Positions 7,524-14,631 of a stretch of DNA of 40,698 nt are shown here, piece by piece (the first letter of the stretch is position 1; every line of letters starts with the position of its first letter). A model generated the notes under the pieces. The model saw nothing but the letters and a program-made list of their open reading frames with translations. It was not told the origin of the DNA and ran no database searches. The position numbers and the translations under genes are program-made. Source of the stretch: Mycobacterium sp. (lineage in GTDB: Bacteria; Actinomycetota; Actinomycetes; Mycobacteriales; Mycobacteriaceae); NCBI GenBank assembly GCA_025963385.1, contig JAOPUT010000215.1, positions 1-40,698 of the forward strand, written 5' to 3'.

Positions 7524-8045
7524 TCAGGTCTCGGTCTTGGCGGGCGGTCGGTAGAAGATCGCCAGCTGGCCGATGCCGCCCGCGAGCCCGAGCACCACCG
7601 CGATCGCCAGCCCGCCCCAGCCCTGGACGTAGCACCACAGCGCAGTGCCGTGGAACAGGGCGTAGTCCAGGCTGAACCTGCCTGCGCCGGTACCGGCGAT
7701 GGCCACCGCAGCGACGGCGAGGATCAGGTTGTACTCCCAGCCCTCCTTGACGATGAAGAAGCCGTTGTGCCGGTGCACCGTCCAGGCCGCGACGAACATC
7801 AGCGCGACGAACCCGGCGGCGGGCACCGGGGTGAGCAGGCCGACCGCGAGCCCCAGGCCCGCCGCCATCTCGGTCGATGCCGCCACGCGGGCGTGGAAGA
7901 TGCCCGGTTTCATCCCCATGCTGTCGAACCAGCCCGCGGTTCCACCGATCCCGCCCTTGCCGAAGAACTTGTTGTAGCCGTGCGCGGCCATCGTCAGGCC
8001 GAGCACTACACGCAGCACCAGAAGGGCGAAATCGTAGGCAGTCAC
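7524..8045 (-). CDS. DoxX family membrane protein
   Basis: A 173-residue protein with four hydrophobic helices and the DoxX-family opening LRVVLGLTMAAHGYNKFFG, with the conserved HG and K at its start. DoxX proteins are small inner-membrane subunits. In mycobacteria one member works with a superoxide dismutase and a thiol sulfurtransferase in redox defence, but many paralogues are uncharacterised. The C-terminus (YRPPAKTET) is short and cytoplasm-like. GTG 8045 has TAGATT 7 nt upstream on its strand (8053-8058) and no ribosome site, so the mRNA is probably leaderless. It is divergent from a TetR gene whose promoter carries an inverted repeat, and may be its target. Family call firm; function unknown. 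Confidence 0.82.
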   Translation of the reverse strand: MTAYDFALLVLRVVLGLTMAAHGYNKFFGKGGIGGTAGWFDSMGMKPGIFHARVAASTEMAAGLGLAVGLLTPVPAAGFVALMFVAAWTVHRHNGFFIVKEGWEYNLILAVAAVAIAGTGAGRFSLDYALFHGTALWCYVQGWGGLAIAVVLGLAGGIGQLAIFYRPPAKTET

Positions 8046-8052
8046 GTATCAG

Positions 8053-8126
8053 AATCTAGGACATTTGTTAACTCGTCCGCAGCCCGCACCCCACGAACCC
8101 GCGTATCGTCTGGACTCGTGAGTCCA
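8053..8126. promoter_or_regulatory. Divergent DoxX/TetR leaderless promoters and operator
   Basis: Minus strand: TAGATT (8053-8058) is 7 nt before GTG 8045. Plus strand: TATCGT (8104-8109) is 8 nt before GTG 8118. The inverted repeat TGGACT-CGTG-AGTCCA (8111-8126) spans the predicted start site and start codon of the TetR gene, a typical autorepression layout. The repressor assignment is inferred. Confidence 0.55.
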
Positions 8127-8738
8127 AACGGCGCGGCCATGGCGACGTCCGACGTCCCGAAGTTGACCCCGAAGGGCCGCGCGACGCGGCAGCGGATCAT
8201 CGACGGGGCGGCCGCGGAGATCCGTGTCAACGGCGCGGTGGCCACCACGCTCGACGACGTGATGGCGCGCACCGGAACGTCCAAGAGCCAACTCTTCCAC
8301 TACTTCCCCGGCGGCAAGGACCACCTGCTCCTCGCGGTGGCCGAGCAGGAGGCGGCCCGCGTCATCAGCGATCAGCAGCCGCAGCTCGGCCAGCTCACGT
8401 CGTGGGCGGCGTGGCGGCGGTGGCGCGACGTGGTCGTCGAGCGCTATCGCACCCAGGGTCAGGTCTGCCCGCTGTCGACCGTGATGTCCGAGATCGGTCG
8501 CACGCCCGGCGCGCAGGCCGTCACGTCGAGGTTGATCGACCGGTGGCGCAACGACATCGAGGTCGGGGTGCGCGCCATGCAGGCGCAGGGCAAGATCGAC
8601 GCGAGCGTGGACCCCTCGCGTGCGGCGGCGGCGCTGCTGGCAGGCATCCAGGGCGGCGTGCTGGTGCTGATGAGCACCGGCGACCTCAGCTATCTCGAGG
8701 CCGCGCTCGACATGGGCATCGCAGCACTGCGGCCCTAG
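8118..8738 (+). CDS. TetR-family transcriptional regulator
   Basis: A 206-residue TetR-type repressor. The helix-turn-helix covers about residues 22-65 (IIDGAAAEIRVNG, then the recognition region TGTSKSQLFHYFPGGK). The C-terminal half is an all-helical ligand and dimer domain. GTG 8118 is preferred over ATG 8139 because TATCGT at 8104-8109 gives the spacing of a leaderless mycobacterial mRNA; neither start has a ribosome site. The inverted repeat TGGACT-N4-AGTCCA overlaps the start codon and is the likely autoregulatory operator. It is divergent from the DoxX gene, the most likely second target, and convergent with the WS/DGAT-fold gene, sharing 4 nt (CTAG) at the stop codons. Ligand unknown. 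Confidence 0.85.
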   Translation: MSPNGAAMATSDVPKLTPKGRATRQRIIDGAAAEIRVNGAVATTLDDVMARTGTSKSQLFHYFPGGKDHLLLAVAEQEAARVISDQQPQLGQLTSWAAWRRWRDVVVERYRTQGQVCPLSTVMSEIGRTPGAQAVTSRLIDRWRNDIEVGVRAMQAQGKIDASVDPSRAAAALLAGIQGGVLVLMSTGDLSYLEAALDMGIAALRP

Positions 8739-10012
8739 CCCGACGGCAGCGCCGACTCCAGTCCGGCCACGTACTCGTCCATGCCCGCGGGGCCGCCGAG
8801 CGCCGACTCGGCAGCGTGCACACCGATCGTGACGGTGTCGCCGACGCCGACGACGACGTGCGTCAGACCCATCATCGGCGACAGCCCCGCGAAGGCCGCA
8901 GCCAGCACGACGGGCGCCCCCCCGAAGGTGAAGTCGGCGGCACCGCAGTTCACGCTGGAGACGACGGTGTTGCCCGTCACCTCCGCTGGGCGGACGTCGG
9001 CATCGAAACGTTCCATGCCCCAACGCAACAGCGGTGCGGGGGTCACCGCGAAGGCCAGGTCGGCCGCCCGCATCGCCGGGTGCTCGGCGCGCAACCGGCG
9101 GGCGGCCAGGTCGTCGGCGATCCGTGCGATCCGCGCCTCCTCACCCAGGTCGGGGTGGAGGCCCACGCCGACGTTGCCGAAGTGGTTGTACGCCAGTCGC
9201 GGTGGCGGTTTGGCCATCGGAACCTCGGCGCCGAGCGTGGACGCGTCGTCGCCGAGCGCGTTGAGCCGACCGGCGAGCGCGGCCGACACGGCGGACAGCA
9301 CTGCGACCGTGACCGTGCCGCCCGGCAGTTCGGACCGTCGCCGGACCACGGTGCGGAGGCTTCGCTCCCCCGACGGTCTGGCGTTCGTGCGCAGCAGCGG
9401 ACGCAGCCCGGCCTGCCCGGGAACGGCGCCTGCCTGCACGTCCGCAAGAAGCTCGCGGTGCGCCCGCGCAGCGCGAAAACCCGCCAGCGGCAGGGCAATC
9501 GGGCTCGCCGACGGTGGACGGATCTGGGCAACCTCGACCCCGGTCCTGCCGAACATCAGCGCCGCATGCGCCGACGTGCGCCCGCCACCGCCGAGGGCGT
9601 GCGAGATCTGCAGCACCGCCACGGTGCCGGGCCCGTCGACTCCTGGCACGCCGAGCACGTGGGTGAACACGTGCAATCGCCATGCCGTGTCGGCCGCGTC
9701 GAGTTGGTCGTCGATCAGCGCGCACACCGCGGCGAGGCAGGCCGACCACGTCCGGTCCTCGAGATCGTGCACCAGGAACTGCGACCTGTCGACGTCACGA
9801 CGCACCCAGGTTGGGTAGCTCCACCGACGGCGGTCGTCGACGCGCAGCGACAGGTCGGGGCAGCCGCGAGCCCGGGCCACCAGATCGTCGAGAGTGCGGT
9901 CCACGTCGGCGGGCACGCCTGCGAAGGCGAACAGCAGGAACGTGTCGTTCGGGATCTTGTCGGCCAGCCAGAACGTCTGCGCATCGATCGGCGTCAGCCG
10001 CCCTGTGGTCAT
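8735..10012 (-). CDS. WS/DGAT-fold protein with degenerate acyltransferase motif
   Basis: About 425 residues resembling the wax ester synthase/diacylglycerol acyltransferase (Tgs-like) family. The opening RLTPIDAQTFWLAD matches the family's usual start, and the second half has the NHFGNVGVGL and GNTVVSSVN segments of this CoA-dependent acyltransferase fold. The catalytic HHxxxDG motif reads SHALGGG near H138: the first His and the Asp are replaced by Ser and Gly. Loss of the Asp suggests altered chemistry or a non-catalytic lipid-binding role. ATG 10012 has TAGCCT 7 nt upstream (10020-10025), a leaderless arrangement sharing DNA with the divergent SDR promoter. The 3' end overlaps the TetR gene by 4 nt. 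An in-frame extension to 10045 would run into the SDR gene and is rejected. Confidence 0.75.
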   Translation of the reverse strand: MTTGRLTPIDAQTFWLADKIPNDTFLLFAFAGVPADVDRTLDDLVARARGCPDLSLRVDDRRRWSYPTWVRRDVDRSQFLVHDLEDRTWSACLAAVCALIDDQLDAADTAWRLHVFTHVLGVPGVDGPGTVAVLQISHALGGGGRTSAHAALMFGRTGVEVAQIRPPSASPIALPLAGFRAARAHRELLADVQAGAVPGQAGLRPLLRTNARPSGERSLRTVVRRRSELPGGTVTVAVLSAVSAALAGRLNALGDDASTLGAEVPMAKPPPRLAYNHFGNVGVGLHPDLGEEARIARIADDLAARRLRAEHPAMRAADLAFAVTPAPLLRWGMERFDADVRPAEVTGNTVVSSVNCGAADFTFGGAPVVLAAAFAGLSPMMGLTHVVVGVGDTVTIGVHAAESALGGPAGMDEYVAGLESALPSG

Positions 10013-10019
10013 GGGCCCA

Positions 10020-10029
10020 AGGCTAGGCT
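10020..10029. promoter_or_regulatory. Overlapping bidirectional -10 elements
   Basis: The two start codons are only 23 nt apart. Plus strand TAGGCT (10024-10029) lies 6 nt before ATG 10036; minus strand TAGCCT (10020-10025) lies 7 nt before ATG 10012. The two hexamers share the TA step at 10024-10025. Both genes would be leaderless and transcribed from the same 10 bp in opposite directions. Confidence 0.65.
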
Positions 10030-10035
10030 GCCGAC

Positions 10036-10839
10036 ATGCTTCCAACGGCGAGTGGCAACGGCACCGTCCTCGTCACCGGTGCCTCATCGGGCATCGGCGA
10101 GGAGATCGCAAAGGAGTTCGCCAGGCGCGGTCGGCACGTGGTGCTGGTCGCGCGGCGAGCGGACAAGTTGCAGGCACTGGCCGCCTCGCTGGGGTCGGCC
10201 GCCGACGTGCTGGCCGCCGACCTGTCCAAGCGCGATGACCGTGCAGCCCTCCCCGACAGGGTCGCCGAGCTCGGCCTCGTCGTCGACGTCCTCGTCAACA
10301 ACGCCGGTCTGAGCACGTCGGGTCCGATCGCCACGTCGGATCCCGCCGCCGAGCTCAACCTCATCGAGGTCGACGTCGCGGCGGTCGCCGACCTGTGCAG
10401 CCGCTTCGTGCCAGGCATGGTGTCGCGCGGCAGGGGCGCGGTGCTCAACGTCGCCTCGGTCGGGGCGTTCGGACCGGTCCCTGGTCAGGCCGCGTACGGT
10501 GCGGCCAAGGCATTCGTGCTGTCCTACACCCAGTCGCTGGGCCAAGAGCTCCATGGCACCGGCGTCGTCGCGGCGACGCTGTGCCCGGGTCCAGTGAAGA
10601 CCGGATTCGGCGCGGCGGCAGGCATTTCCGATGAGGACGCCGAGGCGGCCCTGCCGAAGGCGATGTGGGTCAGCGCCGCCGAGGTCGCCAGAACCGCCGT
10701 CGACGGTCTGGCGTCGGGCAAGTCGGTGATCGTCCCCGGCGCCTTCAACAAGGTCGGCGCCGCCGCGTACAAGATCCTGCCGCGCCGGTTGTTGCTGCCG
10801 ATCCTGGCCCGCAGCCACCCCGCCCTGAAGAAGGGCTAG
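10036..10839 (+). CDS. Short-chain dehydrogenase/reductase (classical SDR)
   Basis: A 267-residue NAD(P)-dependent oxidoreductase with a complete classical SDR signature. The cofactor loop is TGASSGIG (14-21), NNAG is at 88-91, and the catalytic residues are S141, Y154 and K158 (YGAAK). ARR at residues 39-41 after the second beta strand suggests NADP(H). The substrate loop after PGPVKT is standard. Members like this reduce keto groups of lipids or xenobiotics; the substrate is not readable. ATG 10036 is supported by TAGGCT 6 nt upstream (leaderless). It is divergent from the WS/DGAT-fold gene on a shared promoter, suggesting joint expression in lipid metabolism. The stop TAG is part of a CTAG shared with the convergent epoxide-hydrolase-like gene. 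Confidence 0.9.
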   Translation: MLPTASGNGTVLVTGASSGIGEEIAKEFARRGRHVVLVARRADKLQALAASLGSAADVLAADLSKRDDRAALPDRVAELGLVVDVLVNNAGLSTSGPIATSDPAAELNLIEVDVAAVADLCSRFVPGMVSRGRGAVLNVASVGAFGPVPGQAAYGAAKAFVLSYTQSLGQELHGTGVVAATLCPGPVKTGFGAAAGISDEDAEAALPKAMWVSAAEVARTAVDGLASGKSVIVPGAFNKVGAAAYKILPRRLLLPILARSHPALKKG

Positions 10840-11753
10840 CCTTCCGCGCGTCCGATGAAGTCGACGATGCGCCGCGCGACGTCGTCAGGCCGGTCGAGCT
10901 GCATGAAGTGCCCTGCGTGTTCCACGGTCTCGGCACGGCTACCAGGCGGCAGCACCCGCTCCACCCAGCGGGTGTAATCGGCTGATGCACAACCATCTTC
11001 GGTTCCGTGCAGGTAGAGCGTCGGGACCTTCAGAGGCGCCAGCCAGTGCTCGTGCAATTCGGCGTATCGCAGCGGCGGTCGGCTTCCCCTGACGGTGGCC
11101 CGGTAGTAGCCGAGCGCCGCACGCCAGTTCTCTGGCGCACCGATCGCGTCGAGCACCAGTGCCACGTCATCTGCGGCGTCATAGGACGGAGACCACTGCC
11201 GCCACAGCCTCGGCACCACCCAGGACGCGGAATGCTCTGGCAGCAGAGGTAATTGGAAGTACATGATGTACCAGCTCCGCAACAGCTGGCGGGGCAGCCT
11301 GGCGACGAGTCGGCCGGCGTCGGGTATCCGACCCAGCGGCCGGAACGTGTCCGCGGGCGGCACCGACATGATGACGGCCTTCGCGAACGGGCTGTCGGGC
11401 ATGGCCGCCAGGCCGGAGCCCGCGATCGCGCCCCAGTCGTGGCCGATCAGCACGTCGCGTCCGGTGGCGCCCGCCGCCTCGAGCGTGCGCAGCGCGTCGT
11501 CCATCAGCGCTCCGACGTGGTAGCTCCCGTCGAGCGACGTCGACGACGGTGCGTACCCGCGCATGAACGGCGCGACGACCCGCCACCCCGCGGCGACCAG
11601 TTGGGGCGCCACCTTGCGCCAGCCGTGGGCGGTGTCGGGAAATCCGTGCAGGCACAGGGCGATCGGCGCATCGTCGGGTCCCCACGACAGCGCCTTCAGC
11701 TGCACGTCGGAGGTGGGCACGTCAATCCACCGAGGCTCGGTCGCGGTAGTCAT
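10836..11753 (-). CDS. Alpha/beta hydrolase, epoxide hydrolase-like
   Basis: A 305-residue alpha/beta hydrolase of the epoxide hydrolase / haloalkane dehalogenase branch. HGFP (36-39) forms the oxyanion hole. The nucleophile elbow is GHDWG with Asp (D106) rather than Ser, which indicates an ester intermediate opened by water. The catalytic His is H282 in EHAGHFMQ, and an acid is available in HGTEDG. The lid contains Tyr residues (YIMYF) that could protonate an epoxide. Epoxide hydrolysis to a diol is the best guess. ATG 11753 follows AAGGAA. It lies 10 nt downstream of the second Mce-associated membrane gene, so the three leftward genes 13040 to 10836 form an operon, linking the enzyme to lipid import or envelope work. 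Confidence 0.82.
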   Translation of the reverse strand: MTTATEPRWIDVPTSDVQLKALSWGPDDAPIALCLHGFPDTAHGWRKVAPQLVAAGWRVVAPFMRGYAPSSTSLDGSYHVGALMDDALRTLEAAGATGRDVLIGHDWGAIAGSGLAAMPDSPFAKAVIMSVPPADTFRPLGRIPDAGRLVARLPRQLLRSWYIMYFQLPLLPEHSASWVVPRLWRQWSPSYDAADDVALVLDAIGAPENWRAALGYYRATVRGSRPPLRYAELHEHWLAPLKVPTLYLHGTEDGCASADYTRWVERVLPPGSRAETVEHAGHFMQLDRPDDVARRIVDFIGRAEG

Positions 11754-11763
11754 CGGGTTCCTT

Positions 11764-12405
11764 CTAGACCGGTGTGAACTCGGAGATCAACCACTTGTCG
11801 TCGACCTTCTCCAATGTCACCTGGACACTGGACGCCGTGCTGGTGGGCGCATCCGAGCCCACCGTCACGGCCTGGTCGACGAACAGCAGGACCACGGCGT
11901 GGCGAGCATCCGCGGACGCCGCGCCCGCCTTGCGAACCGTTGCCACCGCCGAGATCTGCTGCTGCTTCGCGCCGGGGATGACCACCTCGTTGATCAAGGA
12001 CGTGTACGACTCGAGGAAGTCGCCGGTGAGAAGGCGGCGCGCGTCGTTGAGTTGTTGATCGACCTTGTCCGGGGTGTACGACAGCAGGGCGATCGTGCTC
12101 GCGGTCGCCGTCTGCACGGATTCGTTACGCGCGATGGCACTTTCGCGCACCGAGTTGTCGGCGTACTTCAGGCTCCCCGCCACCAGCGCGAGGATCAGCG
12201 CCAAGCCGGGCAGCACTCCGTAGGCCGCAATCCTGGGCCAGTCGACGCGCGAACCGCGCCGCGGCTCGTCGACCGCCTGGGTTTCTTCGACCGCCTGGGT
12301 TTCTTCGACGGCCGGGGTTTCTTCGACGGCCTGGGCCTCCCCCGGCGCCTCCGTCTCATCGACGACCTCGGCCGTCGTCTCGTCTTCCGATTCTGAATGT
12401 GTCAC
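11764..12405 (-). CDS. Mce-associated (Mam/OMAM-like) membrane protein B
   Basis: A 213-residue protein with the layout of Mce-associated membrane proteins: a long acidic N-terminal tail (about 50 residues), one transmembrane helix (GVLPGLALILALVAGS, about 60-80), and an extracytoplasmic NTF2-like domain ending DDKWLISEFTPV. Proteins of this type stabilise Mce lipid-import machines, and orphan pairs outside mce operons (OMAMs such as the Rv0199/Rv0200 pair) are known. GTG 12405 is preferred because its GTGA overlaps the stop of the sister gene upstream; the longer open frame is a shadow of that gene. The acidic tail contains four copies of a six-residue unit (QAVEET type) encoded by an 18-nt tandem repeat. 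The downstream gene is the epoxide-hydrolase-like enzyme. Confidence 0.78.
   Translation of the reverse strand: MTHSESEDETTAEVVDETEAPGEAQAVEETPAVEETQAVEETQAVDEPRRGSRVDWPRIAAYGVLPGLALILALVAGSLKYADNSVRESAIARNESVQTATASTIALLSYTPDKVDQQLNDARRLLTGDFLESYTSLINEVVIPGAKQQQISAVATVRKAGAASADARHAVVLLFVDQAVTVGSDAPTSTASSVQVTLEKVDDKWLISEFTPV
12269..12340 (-). repeat. 18-nt tandem repeat x4 inside Mam-like gene
   Basis: Four contiguous 18-nt units at 12269-12286, 12287-12304, 12305-12322 and 12323-12340. The first two are identical (plus strand TCGACCGCCTGGGTTTCT); the others differ at a few bases. They encode the repeated acidic unit of the cytoplasmic tail. In-frame unit changes would vary tail length between strains. 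Confidence 0.85.
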
Positions 12406-13040
12406 GAGACGAACTCCACGTTGGAAACCTTGGTGTCGTCCTGGATCTTCTGGACCAGGATGCGCATGCGCCAGGCGCGGGGTTGCTGGTCGGGCTGACC
12501 GACGATCACCGACCTCACGTTCACGGCGACCAGCACCTCCGCCTGGGTCGTCGTGTCGCCGGGCTCGACCGCCGCTTCCGTCACCGTGCCCACGGACTTC
12601 GACTTGACCTGTTTGACGACGTCCACGAACGCCGGGGCGCGCTGCTGGAAGTCGTCGTAGAACGTGCCCGTCGCGGAATCCAGGATCCGCTGCACGTCGG
12701 CGTCGATGTGCTCGTAGTCGAGCGTGGTCAGGTTGATCGCACCCTGGCGGCCCACCTCGAGGAACGTCTGCCGCTGCCGGTCCATGTCCCTCGACTGGTT
12801 GGCGCGGTAGCCGAGCCAACCCGTCAGGCCGCCGAGCGCCAGCACCGCGACGAGCCCAGCGACGAGGGCCAGCTGCAGGTGCGACACCTTCCTCGCGGGC
12901 GTGTCGGCGGCCGGTACCTCGGATTCGTCCAGCTCTTCGTCATCGACGGCGTCGTCGTCCACGTCGGTGGCGGACGGGACCTGGGCGGTGGCGGACTCCG
13001 GCTCCGACGGCTCGGAGGGGGCAGCGTCGTCGTCTGCCAT
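12402..13040 (-). CDS. Mce-associated (Mam/OMAM-like) membrane protein A
   Basis: A 212-residue protein with an acidic, Asp/Glu-rich cytoplasmic tail (1-50), a single membrane helix (QLALVAGLVAVLALGGLTG, about 55-75) and an extracytoplasmic domain with a short helix, FLEVGRQGAINLTTLDY, typical of Mce-associated proteins. The C-terminal half matches the NTF2-like stabiliser fold by its beta pattern (AEVLVAVNVRSVIV). ATG 13040 has a strong GAGGAG at 5 nt. It is the first gene of the operon with its sister and the epoxide-hydrolase-like enzyme. No mce, yrbE or mceG gene is in the window, so this is an orphan pair. Which Mce transporter it serves cannot be told. Confidence 0.78.
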   Translation of the reverse strand: MADDDAAPSEPSEPESATAQVPSATDVDDDAVDDEELDESEVPAADTPARKVSHLQLALVAGLVAVLALGGLTGWLGYRANQSRDMDRQRQTFLEVGRQGAINLTTLDYEHIDADVQRILDSATGTFYDDFQQRAPAFVDVVKQVKSKSVGTVTEAAVEPGDTTTQAEVLVAVNVRSVIVGQPDQQPRAWRMRILVQKIQDDTKVSNVEFVS

Positions 13041-13169
13041 GTTTGCTCCTCGGGGGCACTGCGAGCCTGGTCGGCCCGCGTGTGGACGGTGATCGTCCGG
13101 TCCAACGTACGTGCCACCGGCTGGGAGGTGTTTGGCGGCCGCGACACAACGCGGTCGTCGCCCCGCGAA

Positions 13170-13643
13170 TCAGGCGTCGCGCACTGCGGCCTCCAGTTCG
13201 GCGATCACGATCTTGCGCATGCCCAGCATCGCCTTGGTCGCGGCGGCGGCACGGACCGGGTCGGGATCGCTGATCAGGTCGAACAGGCGCTGCGGCACGA
13301 TCTGCCAGCTCAGCCCGAAACGATCCTTGAGCCAGCCGCACTGCGACTCCACACCGCCGTCGAGCAGCCCGTTCCAATAGTGGTCGACCTCGTCCTGATC
13401 GTGGCAGCGCACCTCAAACGACACGGCCTCGCTGAACGGGAACTGCGGGCCACCGTTGATGCCGATGAACCGCTGGCCGTCGAGCACGAACGTGCCGGAG
13501 ACCACCTCACCGGGCGCCCCGGGACCCGCCTCGGTGTAGCGGTTGAACCCTTCGATCGACGAGTTGGGGAACACGCTGACGTAGAACTCCGCGGCCTCCT
13601 CGAGATCGTCGTCGAACCAGAGCGAGGGCGTGATCGATGGCAT
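13170..13643 (-). CDS. PhnB-like VOC superfamily protein
   Basis: A 157-residue protein of the vicinal-oxygen-chelate superfamily, PhnB / 3-demethylubiquinone-methyltransferase-like branch. It starts with the usual ITPSLWFDDDLEEAAEFY, has the glyoxalase-type beta-alpha-beta-beta-beta repeats, and carries FGLSWQIVP, a family hallmark. Metal ligands of true glyoxalases are not obvious. Members have no established enzymatic role; PhnB-like proteins are often annotated only by fold. It is monocistronic: 129 nt separate it from the Mam operon downstream, and a 118-nt gap holds its promoter and that of the divergent hydrolase. ATG 13643 is the only good start, with AGGAGG about 7 nt upstream on its strand. 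Confidence 0.82.
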   Translation of the reverse strand: MPSITPSLWFDDDLEEAAEFYVSVFPNSSIEGFNRYTEAGPGAPGEVVSGTFVLDGQRFIGINGGPQFPFSEAVSFEVRCHDQDEVDHYWNGLLDGGVESQCGWLKDRFGLSWQIVPQRLFDLISDPDPVRAAAATKAMLGMRKIVIAELEAAVRDA

Positions 13644-13749
13644 GGGGCGTGGCCTCCTGTTAGGGGTGACTTCCTTGATGCAGACCGACCGCCCGCGCGA
13701 AACTCATCGTCGCCACGAGGCCCACTTCGGACGGCCGATCCGGCCTGGG

Positions 13750-13755
13750 TAACGT
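13750..13755 (+). promoter_or_regulatory. Leaderless -10 of the hydrolase/fusion operon
   Basis: TAACGT lies 6 nt before ATG 13762, the spacing of leaderless mycobacterial promoters. No separate ribosome site is present, apart from GCGGGG directly at the start. Confidence 0.5.
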
Positions 13756-13761
13756 GCGGGG

Positions 13762-14631
13762 ATGGCACCGAGTAGCGACAGCAGCGCATCCACGACCGTC
13801 GAGTTCCGCGGAGTGGACGGCCTCACACTGGTCGCCGACGAGTGGAACCGCGACGCGGAGTCCTCCGCCGACCGGCCCGCCATCCTCATGCTGCACGGCG
13901 GCGGCCAGAACCGATACTCCTGGAAGAACACCGGCCAGATCCTTGCCGACGACGGATTCCACGTGGTGGCGCTCGACAGCCGCGGTCACGGCGACAGTGA
14001 CCGCTCCCCCACCGCGAACTACACGGTCGAGTCGCTCTGCAGCGACACGCTGCGGGTGCTCTACCAGATCGGGAAGCCGACGGTGCTGATCGGCGCCAGT
14101 ATGGGTGGCCTCACGGGCATCCTTGCCGCGCACGAAGCGGGTGCCGAATTGGTCACGAAACTGGTCCTGGTCGACGTCGTCCCGCGGTTCGAGAAGAACG
14201 GCAGTGCCCGCATCCGTGAGTTCATGTTCAGCGGCGTCGACGGCTTCGACTCGCTCGACCAAGCCGCCGACGCAGTCGCCGCCTACCTGCCGCATCGCAC
14301 CAAGCCGCGCAGCCCGGAGGGACTGAAGAAGAACCTCCGTCTCCGCGACGGCCGTTGGTACTGGCACTGGGATCCGGCGTTCCTCACCAAACCCGAGGAC
14401 GATCCGTTCCTTCGGACGGACATGCTCGAGCAGGCGGCGATCAACCTCGAGGTCCCGATCCTGTTGATCCGCGGGAAGCTGTCCGACGTGGTGAGCGCCG
14501 AAGGCGTGCAGAACTTCCTGAGCAAGGTGCCGCGCGCGGAGTTCGTCGAGCTGTCCGATGCGGGTCATACTGCCGCCGGCGACGACAACGATGCGTTCAG
14601 TGAGGTCGTCATCGAGTTCGTCAACCGGTGA
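13762..14631 (+). CDS. Alpha/beta hydrolase (serine type)
   Basis: A 289-residue alpha/beta hydrolase. LHGGGQ (44-49) forms the oxyanion region, the nucleophile is S113 in GASMGG, and the catalytic His is in SDAGHTAAGDD near the C-terminus, with an Asp in RGKLSDVVS. With Ser at the elbow it is an esterase, lipase or C-C hydrolase-like enzyme rather than an epoxide hydrolase. A leaderless promoter (TAACGT, 6 nt before ATG) drives it. Its TGA stop overlaps the GTG start of the next gene (GTGA), so it is translationally coupled to the kinase/phospho-lyase fusion and should supply or process the same compound. Substrate unknown. Confidence 0.85.
   Translation: MAPSSDSSASTTVEFRGVDGLTLVADEWNRDAESSADRPAILMLHGGGQNRYSWKNTGQILADDGFHVVALDSRGHGDSDRSPTANYTVESLCSDTLRVLYQIGKPTVLIGASMGGLTGILAAHEAGAELVTKLVLVDVVPRFEKNGSARIREFMFSGVDGFDSLDQAADAVAAYLPHRTKPRSPEGLKKNLRLRDGRWYWHWDPAFLTKPEDDPFLRTDMLEQAAINLEVPILLIRGKLSDVVSAEGVQNFLSKVPRAEFVELSDAGHTAAGDDNDAFSEVVIEFVNR

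Noticed and set aside
8402..10312. 636-codon plus-strand frame opposite the WS/DGAT-fold gene
   Set aside because: Runs through the TetR end, the antisense of an evident protein, the divergent promoter and the SDR start in another frame; composition is that of a shadow.
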